Both the position numbers and the translations under genes were made by a program. This document shows, in pieces, positions 17,150-24,895 of a stretch of 64,000 bases of DNA. Under the pieces are notes generated by a model. That model was not told where the DNA came from, did not search any database, and saw only the letters and a program-made list of their open reading frames with translations. The stretch lies in contig CAIOZU010000018.1 of the NCBI GenBank assembly GCA_903862885.1, positions 236,613 through 300,612 on the forward strand, read 5' to 3'. Origin of the DNA: an uncultured Pseudomonadota bacterium (lineage in GTDB: Bacteria; Pseudomonadota; Gammaproteobacteria; Steroidobacterales; Steroidobacteraceae). Position 1 is the first letter of the stretch, and the number at the start of each line of letters is the position of its first letter.

Positions 17150-18172
17150 ATGCTCATAGCGGATCGATTGCGCCTCTTTAGGCGGTTGGCGCGTGCGGGT
17201 GCTGCGCTCGCCGCGATCGTGGTGGTTGTGGGCGCTTGGGTTCGTCTGACGCAAGCCGGACTTGGATGTCCGGATTGGCCCGGGTGTTATGGTCATATCA
17301 CGCCTGCCGCGGTTCTGGATCGAATGGCTGATGCGACTGCGGCTTTTCCTAGCCGCCCATTTGAATATCAAAAGGCGCTGCACGAGATGGTGCATCGCTA
17401 TATCGCCACTGCTTTGGGCTTGGTGATCATCGCCTTGGCATGGTTCTCCGTGTGGAATCGGCGTCAGCCGAACCAGCCGCGTTATCTTCCTTGGGCCATC
17501 TTAGTGCTGGTGTGTGCGCAGGGCGCACTCGGCGCATTTACGGTCACCCTCCTTTTAAAACCGATCATTGTGACCATGCACCTGATCGGTGGTCTGACGA
17601 CCTTGTCTCTACTGTATTGGTTGTCATTGGCGCCTGAGCCACGCACCGACTTGACCCAAAGATGTTTCTTGCGTTACGCCGTTGTGGCAGCCATCGGGCT
17701 GCTGATCCTTCAGATCGTCTTAGGTGGTTGGACGAGTGCCAACTATGCCGCTGTGGCGTGTCCTGACTTCCCGACCTGTCAAGGCAGCTTTGCGGCACCG
17801 ACCGATTTTGCAAATGGATTTGCTCTACACCACACGACAGGTATTGACTATGAGGGGGGCGTGCTCACTGTGCCGGCTCGTACGGCCATTCACTACACGC
17901 ATCGGATAGCGGCAGTCGTGGTGGCTGCTTATGTCGTATTATTGAGTTTGCTAGTTTGGCGCTCAAGCTCGACTCAGCGCGTGAAGCACGCGGCGCTCGC
18001 GATGGCTGCCGCCGTCGTGCTGCAGTGGCTGATCGGTGTGAATTTCATCTGGCAAGGATTTCCGTTATCACTCGGCACCGCTCATAATGCCGGTGCTGTG
18101 TTGTTACTGCTGTGTACGGTCACGCTGCTTAGGCGTGTCTGGCCAACCACCCAAGCGATAGCCGCACGTTAA
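17150..18172 (+). CDS. ctaA: Haem A synthase (CtaA / Cox15)
   Basis: Membrane enzyme that oxidises the methyl group of haem O to the formyl of haem A. Eight hydrophobic helices in two halves; signature GAWVRLTQAGLGCPDWPGC near the N-terminus, EMVHRYIAT with a haem-ligand His, then GGWTSANYAAVACPDFPTC and HYTHRIAA in the second half. Each half has the paired Cys seen in type-B enzymes. I prefer the ATG at 17150 (340 residues) to a TTG six codons upstream. The gene belongs with the oxidase cluster but follows the fds operon. ctaB begins 60 bases later. Confidence 0.92.
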   Translation: MLIADRLRLFRRLARAGAALAAIVVVVGAWVRLTQAGLGCPDWPGCYGHITPAAVLDRMADATAAFPSRPFEYQKALHEMVHRYIATALGLVIIALAWFSVWNRRQPNQPRYLPWAILVLVCAQGALGAFTVTLLLKPIIVTMHLIGGLTTLSLLYWLSLAPEPRTDLTQRCFLRYAVVAAIGLLILQIVLGGWTSANYAAVACPDFPTCQGSFAAPTDFANGFALHHTTGIDYEGGVLTVPARTAIHYTHRIAAVVVAAYVVLLSLLVWRSSSTQRVKHAALAMAAAVVLQWLIGVNFIWQGFPLSLGTAHNAGAVLLLLCTVTLLRRVWPTTQAIAAR

Positions 18173-18232
18173 ACTAAGCGGTGTGTCGCCCGTTGGCGGC
18201 TCGGTTTTGGCTTTACCCGTTGAGTGCTGTTC

Positions 18233-19141
18233 ATGGCAGAGTACACGCCGATTACGTTGCCACCCAGCCCAGCGCCTCGCTGGCGTGATTATTACGAGCT
18301 GACCAAGCCCCGAGTTGTTCTGTTGCTTGCTTTCACCGCCTTGGTGGGTTCTTTTCTGGCGAGCCCCGGGCTTCCGCCCCTTCAACCTTTGATTTTCGGT
18401 TTTATTGGAATTTGTCTAGCCGCCGCTTCTGCCGCTGCTGTGAACCACGTGATTGATCAACATATTGACAGTGAGATGGCGCGGACTCGTCGTCGACCGC
18501 TGCCCACTGGATCATTGGGCGATACTCAGGCGTTGGTGTTCGCCCTGTGTCTTGGCACCGGATCGATGGTGATTCTGGTATTTCTCGTCAACACGCTGAC
18601 GGCGTTACTAACCTTTGCATCTTTGATCGGCTATGCGATTGTTTATACGTCCTGGCTAAAACGCGCGACGGTACAAAATATCGTCATCGGTGGGGCAGCC
18701 GGTGCGGCGCCACCCATGCTCGGTTGGGTAGCGGTGACTAATGCTGTAGAGCCTGGCGCCTTAATGTTGTTCCTAATTATTTTCGTGTGGACGCCACCCC
18801 ATTTTTGGGCATTAGCCATCGCGCGTCGTGATGAGTACGCGAAGGTTGGAATCCCCATGATGCCGGTGATTTACGGCATTCCCATGACGCGGTTGCATAT
18901 CCTTCTGTACACCATTCTACTAACCGCCGTGACGTTGCTGCCTTGGTTAATGGTCATGAGTGGACTGATCTACTTATTGTCAGCTCTCGCATTAGACGCG
19001 ATTTTTTTAAGTTATGCATGGAAGCTCTATCGGAACCCGCAGCCGAATCTCCCGATGCGTGTATTTCGATGGTCGATAAATTACCTAGGCCTGCTGTTTG
19101 CTGCGCTGCTCATCGATCATTATTGGATGATTCCTGTTTAA
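18233..19141 (+). CDS. ctaB: Haem O synthase (protohaem IX farnesyltransferase, CtaB)
   Basis: UbiA-superfamily prenyltransferase that farnesylates haem B to haem O. About nine membrane helices; the Asp-rich motif NHVIDQHIDSEMARTRRRPLP near residues 75-95 and the second conserved loop YTSWLKRATVQNIVIGGAAG. The ATG at 18233 begins MAEYTPITLPP and gives 302 residues; a GTG three codons upstream is possible. It ends the cytochrome oxidase cluster; no second SCO gene follows. Confidence 0.95.
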   Translation: MAEYTPITLPPSPAPRWRDYYELTKPRVVLLLAFTALVGSFLASPGLPPLQPLIFGFIGICLAAASAAAVNHVIDQHIDSEMARTRRRPLPTGSLGDTQALVFALCLGTGSMVILVFLVNTLTALLTFASLIGYAIVYTSWLKRATVQNIVIGGAAGAAPPMLGWVAVTNAVEPGALMLFLIIFVWTPPHFWALAIARRDEYAKVGIPMMPVIYGIPMTRLHILLYTILLTAVTLLPWLMVMSGLIYLLSALALDAIFLSYAWKLYRNPQPNLPMRVFRWSINYLGLLFAALLIDHYWMIPV

Positions 19142-19501
19142 TTAGAGGCCGGGTAGCTGATGCGCGTATCGGATCCCCCTGCTGGCGATAAGGAATCTCT
19201 AGGGTCTGCTGTATTTTTTTAGGATGGCATCCCCCACCGGGGAGCAGATTTGGGCTTTCCCTAATTTTCAAAAAACCGACGGCGTCAGATCGAGCGCGGG
19301 CGCGTAGCGCGCAATGTATGCACCAAGAAAGATGCGTGCGTTGCCACGATCTGCTCAACCGAACATCGCGTTTTCTGCATGACAAACCCCTAGCCTTCAG
19401 GGCCCCTCGTTTGCCGAAAAACTAACATTCTCTGTGGTCCGAACTCCTCATAGCGGCTGAATACCACCTTTGTGCTCAGCCGGTCACCTCGACGTGACCC
19501 T
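19142..19501. other. Gap between ctaB and the aminotransferase gene
   Basis: 360 bases between two convergent genes. I found no plausible gene. An imperfect hairpin, CAAAC...GTTTG (19383-19413) enclosing CCCT/AGGG, and a small GCGCG-TAG-CGCGC stem (19300-19312) could end the facing transcripts, but neither has a proper T-run. Otherwise I see nothing in it. Confidence 0.45.
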
Positions 19502-20740
19502 CTACGTAGACGATGGCCCGGCTGGCGCTTTGGCCGACGGTGCGTTGGAGCGCGTGGGTTGTGCCTTCAGCCAAGTGACCAGACCCTTTGTGGCCTGATT
19601 GATTTGGTCAGGACGTAAAGCGAAAGATAGGCGTAAAAACTCGTGCCCCCGGATGGGGTCAAAATCAATGCCCGGCGCCGTTGAAATGCCCGTCTCCTGG
19701 AGTAAGCGCTGGCAAAATACCATGCTGTCATTTGTCAGATGGGAGACATCAATGTAAAGATAAAATGCACCCTGCGGGCAGTGCATCTCCCTGATGCCGA
19801 TGGCGCTTAACGCAGCCAGCAGTTGATCACGGTTGTGCCGATAGCCTGCCACTGACTCATCAAGCGATATGTGATCGTCAAAAGCCATTAGTGCGGCTGT
19901 TTGCGCGATGGTCGGCGGCGTAATAAAAAAATTAATCACATAAGCGGATAAACGCGCAATGAGATCCGTTGGTACCACCATCCACCCGAGTCGCCAGCCA
20001 GGCATCCGATAATATTTCGAAAAACTGTTGATCACGATTGCGTCTGGATTGACTTCAAGTGCACAGATGGCACGCTCGCCATACGTGATCCCGTGGTAAA
20101 TCTCATCGGAGATCATAGTCATTTGCCGACGTGCGCAGACAGCGGACAAGGATTTGAAGGCTTGTCGGTTGAGGACAGCGCCAGTGGGGTTGGCAGGGCT
20201 CGCCACCACCAGCCCCTGCACAGGCGCTGCAATGCTGTCGAGCATGGCGCCGGTCATCTGATAGCCGGTGACCGGATCGAGATCAATTTCGACGGCCTCT
20301 CTACCCAGCGCTTTTAGGGTGTTGCGATAGGCGGGATAGCCCGGTCTACCAACGACCACTCGATCGCCCACATTAAATAAGGCAGTAAACACCGTCACCA
20401 GCGCGGGGCTCGCGCCAGCGGTCAGCAGGATTCGTGCAGGGTCCACACTCAAACCATAGGTTGTTTGGTAATGTTGGGCGATGCGTGCGATCAGGGCGCG
20501 GGACTCCACATAACCAATCGGGTCATCCCTCGTCGCTTGGATCGCAGCCGCTTGAGCCGCCGGAGACGTACCTGCCGTTGGCTGGCCAAAGTGCATCGGA
20601 ATAACGGTGCGACCCTGCTGAATGAGATCCGTCACCTGCCGTGCGATCTGCGCGGTATGAAAATTTTCAATCTCGGTACCATGCCAACGCGTGATGGCGG
20701 CTCGCTGGTCCTGGCGTGTAGAGGTGGCGTCTTTGGTCAT
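19502..20740 (-). CDS. Class I/II PLP aminotransferase, candidate 2-aminoadipate aminotransferase
   Basis: Fold-type I aminotransferase of 412 residues. Motifs seen are the N-terminal PMHFGQPTAGTSP, ASPANPTGAVL (PLP pocket), SDEIYHGITY with the cofactor Asp and Tyr, and the Schiff-base Lys in NSFSKYYRMPGWRLGW. A C-terminal LRLSFAL contributes the carboxylate-binding Arg. It lies 26 bases after a lysine-type aldehyde dehydrogenase on the same strand. Context suggests it transaminates 2-aminoadipate to 2-oxoadipate, the third step after lysine oxidation. Substrate is inferred from neighbours; aspartate- or aromatic-type activity remains possible. Confidence 0.75.
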   Translation of the reverse strand: MTKDATSTRQDQRAAITRWHGTEIENFHTAQIARQVTDLIQQGRTVIPMHFGQPTAGTSPAAQAAAIQATRDDPIGYVESRALIARIAQHYQTTYGLSVDPARILLTAGASPALVTVFTALFNVGDRVVVGRPGYPAYRNTLKALGREAVEIDLDPVTGYQMTGAMLDSIAAPVQGLVVASPANPTGAVLNRQAFKSLSAVCARRQMTMISDEIYHGITYGERAICALEVNPDAIVINSFSKYYRMPGWRLGWMVVPTDLIARLSAYVINFFITPPTIAQTAALMAFDDHISLDESVAGYRHNRDQLLAALSAIGIREMHCPQGAFYLYIDVSHLTNDSMVFCQRLLQETGISTAPGIDFDPIRGHEFLRLSFALRPDQINQATKGLVTWLKAQPTRSNAPSAKAPAGPSST

Positions 20741-20766
20741 ATTATTGATCGACCACGCGTCTCCAG

Positions 20767-22257
20767 CTAAACCACATCAAACTTTACTCCCTGAGCGAGC
20801 GGCAAATCAGCTGAGTAGTTGATCGTTTGCGTTTGCCGCCGCATGTATGCCTTCCAACTATCTGAACCCGCCTCGCGACCGCCTCCGGTTTCTTTTTCGC
20901 CCCCAAATGCGCCGCCGATTTCGGCGCCACTTGGTCCAATGTTGATATTGGCAATTCCACAGTCGCTGCCCTCAGCCGATAAAAAGCGCTCTGATTCTGA
21001 TAAATCCTGAGTGATGAGGCTAGAAGACAGTCCTTGCGCGACACGGTTGTTTTCTTCAATAGCATCGTTTAATTGATCGTATTTGAAGACATAAAGAATC
21101 GGCGCGAAGGTCTCTTGTTTAGACACCTCAATGGCCTCGTCTAACTCAACAATCGCAGGTCGCACATAAAATCCATCTTCTAGGTCAGGCACTGCGAAGC
21201 GCTCACCATACGTAATTCGAGCGCCGGCGGCTTTAGCAACAGCGAGACTCTGTTGCATCGCGTTGAAAGCCGCCTCATCAATCAGTGGTCCTACCAAGGT
21301 GTCGTTCGATAGGGGGTTACCAATGCGTAGGCTCCCAAAGGCCTTTTTTAGGCGGGCAACAATCGTGTCATAGCGGCTGTGGTGAATATATAAGCGTCTT
21401 AGACTGGTGCAGCGTTGGCCGGCGGTTCCTGCTGCCGCGAAGGTAATTGCGCGGATGGCTAAGTCTTCTCGTGCAGAGGGGGTGACAATCAGCGCGTTAT
21501 TGCCGCCTAGTTCTAATAGGCTACGGCCAAAGCGACTCGCGACTTGGCCTGCCACATCGCGCCCCATGCGGGTGCTCCCTGTGGCACTGATGAGTGCGAG
21601 GCGTGGATCCTTAACGAGGCTCGCGCCGATGTGACGGTCACCTTGGACGAGTGCGGTGAGGCCAAGCGGCGCCTCGGCAAAAGAGGCTGTCACATGGTTT
21701 AAGACGTGTGACAAAGCGAGCGCAGTGAGGGGTGTTTTTTCGGAGGGCTTCCAAATCACGGGATTGCCGCAGATCAGTGCGAGACTCGTGTTCCAGGCCC
21801 ACACCGCCATCGGAAAATTAAACGCCGTGATGACACCCACAGGACCCAGTGGGTGCCAGCGCTCCATCATATGGTGTTCATGACGCTCAGAGGTAATTGT
21901 TAAGCCGTACAGTTGGCGCGACAAACCTACAGCGAAATCACAGATGTCGATGACTTCTTGCACTTCACCGCTAGCCTCACTGGTGATTTTCCCGGCTTCG
22001 AGTGTGATCAGGTGAGCCAATTCAGTCTTATGATGTCTGACTGCCTCGCCGAATAAGCGCACCAGCTCGCCGCGCCGGGGCGCAGGCACTGTGCGCCACT
22101 GACGAAAAGCCGTGACAGACTGCGACAGTATTTTCTCAAGCTCAGCCGGGGGGGTGCTCGGTACGCGACCCAGCAAACGCCCATCGATAGGGGAATGACT
22201 GGCTACATCACCGAAGGTCAGCTGAGCGCGGTCAAAACCGACGGTAGTGAGACTCAT
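20767..22257 (-). CDS. NAD-dependent aldehyde dehydrogenase, ALDH7 type (2-aminoadipate 6-semialdehyde dehydrogenase candidate)
   Basis: 496 residues with the ALDH core: AFNFPMAVWAWN (catalytic Asn), GNPVIWKPSEKTPL (cofactor Lys), SATGSTRMG, LELGGNNALIV (general base Glu) and the nucleophilic Cys in TAGQRCTSLRRL. The C-terminal GPSGAEIGGAFGGEKETGGGREAGSD resembles antiquitin (ALDH7), which oxidises 2-aminoadipate semialdehyde to 2-aminoadipate. Its ATG overlaps the stop of the upstream dehydrogenase (ATGA), so the two are translationally coupled, and the aminotransferase follows. This strongly supports a lysine-degradation role. Confidence 0.85.
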   Translation of the reverse strand: MSLTTVGFDRAQLTFGDVASHSPIDGRLLGRVPSTPPAELEKILSQSVTAFRQWRTVPAPRRGELVRLFGEAVRHHKTELAHLITLEAGKITSEASGEVQEVIDICDFAVGLSRQLYGLTITSERHEHHMMERWHPLGPVGVITAFNFPMAVWAWNTSLALICGNPVIWKPSEKTPLTALALSHVLNHVTASFAEAPLGLTALVQGDRHIGASLVKDPRLALISATGSTRMGRDVAGQVASRFGRSLLELGGNNALIVTPSAREDLAIRAITFAAAGTAGQRCTSLRRLYIHHSRYDTIVARLKKAFGSLRIGNPLSNDTLVGPLIDEAAFNAMQQSLAVAKAAGARITYGERFAVPDLEDGFYVRPAIVELDEAIEVSKQETFAPILYVFKYDQLNDAIEENNRVAQGLSSSLITQDLSESERFLSAEGSDCGIANINIGPSGAEIGGAFGGEKETGGGREAGSDSWKAYMRRQTQTINYSADLPLAQGVKFDVV

Positions 22258-23384
22258 AAGGTAGCCTTTAGGGTCAGGGGCGCGGCCGCTATGGTACTCG
22301 TCGCGTACGCACGGCCAAAGCGATTTTCTAAAAATGCGCTCAGTTCGATGTCTTCTTGTCGTACAAAGCCTTTGGAGGGGACTTTCCCTGACACGAGCAA
22401 ATCAAGCACCGCACAGACTGCACAGGCGGTAGTCGTTTGAATGGCCGTCCACTCACGACCCGCAATCGTTTGTGGGTAGACGGTATTCGCATACGATTCC
22501 TGCCAGACGCGCCCATTACGAATGCCTGTGGCCGTGGCGAAGATGACAACCATGTCTTGAGGCGTCCCAGGAATAGCATACTCAAGCACTTCCGTGAGCA
22601 GTGCCGGGCGCTCGGCTAGCCTAAGATCCTGCAGCAGCAGTTTCATGGCATCGCGATGACCTGGATAGCGGATCGTTCGATAATTCAGATGCCTCACACG
22701 ACCGGCTAAGGTTTCACAGAGGGTACCTAGCCCCCCAGAGGTGTTAAAGGCCTCGTACTGCACTCCATCGAGTGCAAAGTGCTCCAGTTCTTCAAGCGGC
22801 GGAACGCTGACTAGCTTGCCTTGTACGATGGCATCGCAAGGCTGGCAATACTCATTGATCACACCAGCCGTACTCCACGTTAAGTTATAACCTAAGGCGT
22901 TGGATGGGAATTCTGGCAGGGCGCCTACCCTTAAGCGCAGCGCATCGATCTTTTCAAAGCGCCGCGCCAGGTGCATACCCACGATGGATATAAAACCGGG
23001 GGCTAATCCGCACTGCGGAATCAGCGCGTGCGTGGCGTGCTTCGCGAGTTCGCGAACGGCTTGGGTGGTCGCCACATCCTCGGTCAGATCCAAATAATGG
23101 ATCCCGACCGCTTGGGCTGCTCGAGCGACGTGTTGGGTGACGGAATACGGGGCTGCACTGATCACCGCATAGTGGCCGCGCATGGCCTGCACCAAGCTGT
23201 CGTGATCAGTCACTGACAGCGGATGAGTCTTGAGCTCTGTACGCGCCGGAATGGCGTCTAGTGCGGCCTGTGATTGATCGACCAAGGTCACCGCATAGTC
23301 GCCACTGGCGATCAGCAGCTCGGTGATCATGGTCCCGATATGGCCGGCGCCAATCACCACAATGTGGTTAAGGGGGTCGCTCAT
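22254..23384 (-). CDS. Lysine 6-dehydrogenase / saccharopine dehydrogenase family protein
   Basis: 376 residues with an N-terminal Rossmann fold (VVIGAGHIGTMI, VTLVDQS) and the C-terminal domain of saccharopine dehydrogenases, including TEDVATTQAV, PQCGLAPGFISIVG and RTIRYPGH. There is no lysine-ketoglutarate reductase domain or gene nearby. Length and context therefore fit single-step L-lysine 6-dehydrogenase (lysine to 2-aminoadipate semialdehyde) better than saccharopine dehydrogenase. It is first in an operon with the ALDH7-type enzyme and an aminotransferase, divergent from an Lrp-type regulator. Family is sure; the exact reaction is inferred. Confidence 0.75.
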   Translation of the reverse strand: MSDPLNHIVVIGAGHIGTMITELLIASGDYAVTLVDQSQAALDAIPARTELKTHPLSVTDHDSLVQAMRGHYAVISAAPYSVTQHVARAAQAVGIHYLDLTEDVATTQAVRELAKHATHALIPQCGLAPGFISIVGMHLARRFEKIDALRLRVGALPEFPSNALGYNLTWSTAGVINEYCQPCDAIVQGKLVSVPPLEELEHFALDGVQYEAFNTSGGLGTLCETLAGRVRHLNYRTIRYPGHRDAMKLLLQDLRLAERPALLTEVLEYAIPGTPQDMVVIFATATGIRNGRVWQESYANTVYPQTIAGREWTAIQTTTACAVCAVLDLLVSGKVPSKGFVRQEDIELSAFLENRFGRAYATSTIAAAPLTLKATL

Positions 23385-23432
23385 GGAATACTCCCAAACA
23401 AAAAGACAATATCGTCATTTTGATAGTAATAA

Positions 23433-23444
23433 TCATTGAAATGA
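23433..23444. promoter_or_regulatory. Candidate regulator-binding inverted repeat between the lysine operon and the Lrp-type gene
   Basis: A perfect inverted repeat, TCATT-GA-AATGA, lies in the middle of the 110-base, AT-rich divergent promoter region. It is a plausible site for the adjacent Lrp/AsnC-family regulator. Half-site variants (GTCATTTTGATAG) occur about 20 bases to the left. No promoter hexamers were clear enough to call. Confidence 0.3.
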
Positions 23445-23494
23445 AGATCACTTTCGACGAAACTACAGTTCATTACTAGCATATCGCCGCTCTA

Positions 23495-23935
23495 ATGATC
23501 AAAACGCTGCCTCAAGACCCCGACCAGGCCCTCCTGCTGTTGCTCCGCGACAATGCTCGCCTATCGACCGCCGCGCTGGCGCGCGCACTGGGGGTCGCTC
23601 GATCGACCGTACAGAGCCGCCTGGATCGCCTCGAACGCGCCGGCACTATTCGCGGGTACACCATCAAAATGAGCCCTGATGCGGAGGCGCGCCACGTTCA
23701 GGCGCACGTGATGATTGCCTTGGAGCCTCAGCAACAAGCCTCGGTGGAACGCACGCTCAAAGGCATGAGTTCCGTCACTGCGCTGATGACAGTGAGCGGT
23801 GCCTACGATCTGATTGCCATGTTGGCTGCGCCATCGACTGAAGCATTAGATCAAGCGCTTGACGAGCTGCGTGCCTGTCCTGGCGTGCAGTCAACAACGA
23901 CCGCCGTGGTGCTCTCTCGTCGCTTTGAACGATGA
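23495..23935 (+). CDS. Lrp/AsnC-family transcriptional regulator
   Basis: 146 residues. An N-terminal winged helix-turn-helix (about residues 12-62; DNARLSTAALARALGVARSTVQSRLDRLE, split here only by motif) is followed by the RAM/ACT-like ligand-binding domain (VMIALEPQQ, SGAYDLIAMLAAPS, VQSTTTAVVLSRRFER). Divergent from the lysine-type operon across 110 bases, so it most likely controls that operon in response to lysine or a pathway intermediate. It ends 18 bases from the convergent ubiA. Confidence 0.9.
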   Translation: MIKTLPQDPDQALLLLLRDNARLSTAALARALGVARSTVQSRLDRLERAGTIRGYTIKMSPDAEARHVQAHVMIALEPQQQASVERTLKGMSSVTALMTVSGAYDLIAMLAAPSTEALDQALDELRACPGVQSTTTAVVLSRRFER

Positions 23936-23953
23936 AGGGCGAGCGGCCAGGCA

Positions 23954-24826
23954 CTAAGTGAATAGATAATCGAGAGCGATCCCAATAAAAACGACCGCAC
24001 CGAACCACGCGTTATTTTTAAAAGCTCGAAAGCAGGCCTCTCGCTCACGGAATTGAATCAGGCGCTGCTGGTAAGCAAATAAGCAAGCACCCGCCAGAAT
24101 GCCTAGCATGTACCAGTGGCCTCGCTCTAGCATTGCGCCGACGACGCCGAGTAGTCCTATCACCGACATTTGGCAGATACCAATGATTAGACGATCCGCG
24201 CGACCAAACAAGAGAGCGGTCGACTTGATGCCGACTTTGAAATCGTCATCTCGATCAACCATTGCGTACTCAGTGTCATACACCATTGTCCAGAAAATCC
24301 CTGCCGCAAATAATACCCAGCCGACTGGCGGTATCACATGCTGCTCCGCCACAAACGCCATGGGCACCGACCATGTAAAAGCAAGACCGAGCCACGCCTG
24401 TGGTAAGGAAAACCAACGCTTCAGAAATGGATAAATGAGCGTCAGCAGTGCGCCCACCACGGCATATGCCACCGTCAGTTGATCGAGTAAGCAGACCAAA
24501 GCGAATGCCGCAAGCGATAAAGCAATATAGATACTCATAGCCTCTGCCGCCGTGATCCGCCCAGCGGCCAACGGGCGGTTAAGTGTTCGCTTGACATGAG
24601 GATCTATTTTTCTATCAGCGAAATCATTGAGTGCGCACCCCGCAGAGCGGGTCAGCAACACACCCAACGCAAATACGGTCAATGTCCGCTCATGGGGGTG
24701 GCCGGATGCGGCTAGCCACAGTGCCCACATGGCCGGCCATCCCAGAACCCATATACCCGTCGGCTGATGTAAACGAATCAAACGGCCGTAATCGACCAGT
24801 CGTGCTCTGAGACCGAACTGTTGCAT
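23954..24826 (-). CDS. ubiA: 4-hydroxybenzoate octaprenyltransferase (ubiquinone synthesis)
   Basis: Membrane prenyltransferase attaching the polyprenyl tail to 4-hydroxybenzoate. About eight helices, with the first Asp-rich motif NDFADRKIDPHVKRTLNRPLA and the second, YDTEYAMVDRDDD, both characteristic of UbiA. The ATG at 24826 (MQQFGLRARL, CAGG upstream) gives 290 residues, the same as E. coli UbiA. An upstream ATG at 24871 adds 15 residues without a ribosome binding site. It follows recG at the end of the gmk-to-recG block. Confidence 0.93.
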   Translation of the reverse strand: MQQFGLRARLVDYGRLIRLHQPTGIWVLGWPAMWALWLAASGHPHERTLTVFALGVLLTRSAGCALNDFADRKIDPHVKRTLNRPLAAGRITAAEAMSIYIALSLAAFALVCLLDQLTVAYAVVGALLTLIYPFLKRWFSLPQAWLGLAFTWSVPMAFVAEQHVIPPVGWVLFAAGIFWTMVYDTEYAMVDRDDDFKVGIKSTALLFGRADRLIIGICQMSVIGLLGVVGAMLERGHWYMLGILAGACLFAYQQRLIQFREREACFRAFKNNAWFGAVVFIGIALDYLFT

Positions 24827-24895
24827 AGCGCCTGCTGTCCTTATTTTTATCGGTTGACTACCGTGCCTCATTCAACAAGTGCGCTAGCAACGCCT

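Noticed and set aside
19110..19385. 91-residue minus-strand frame in the ctaB-aminotransferase gap
   Set aside because: Overlaps the ctaB end, very rich in Arg/Ser/Cys, no motif; looks like non-coding sequence.
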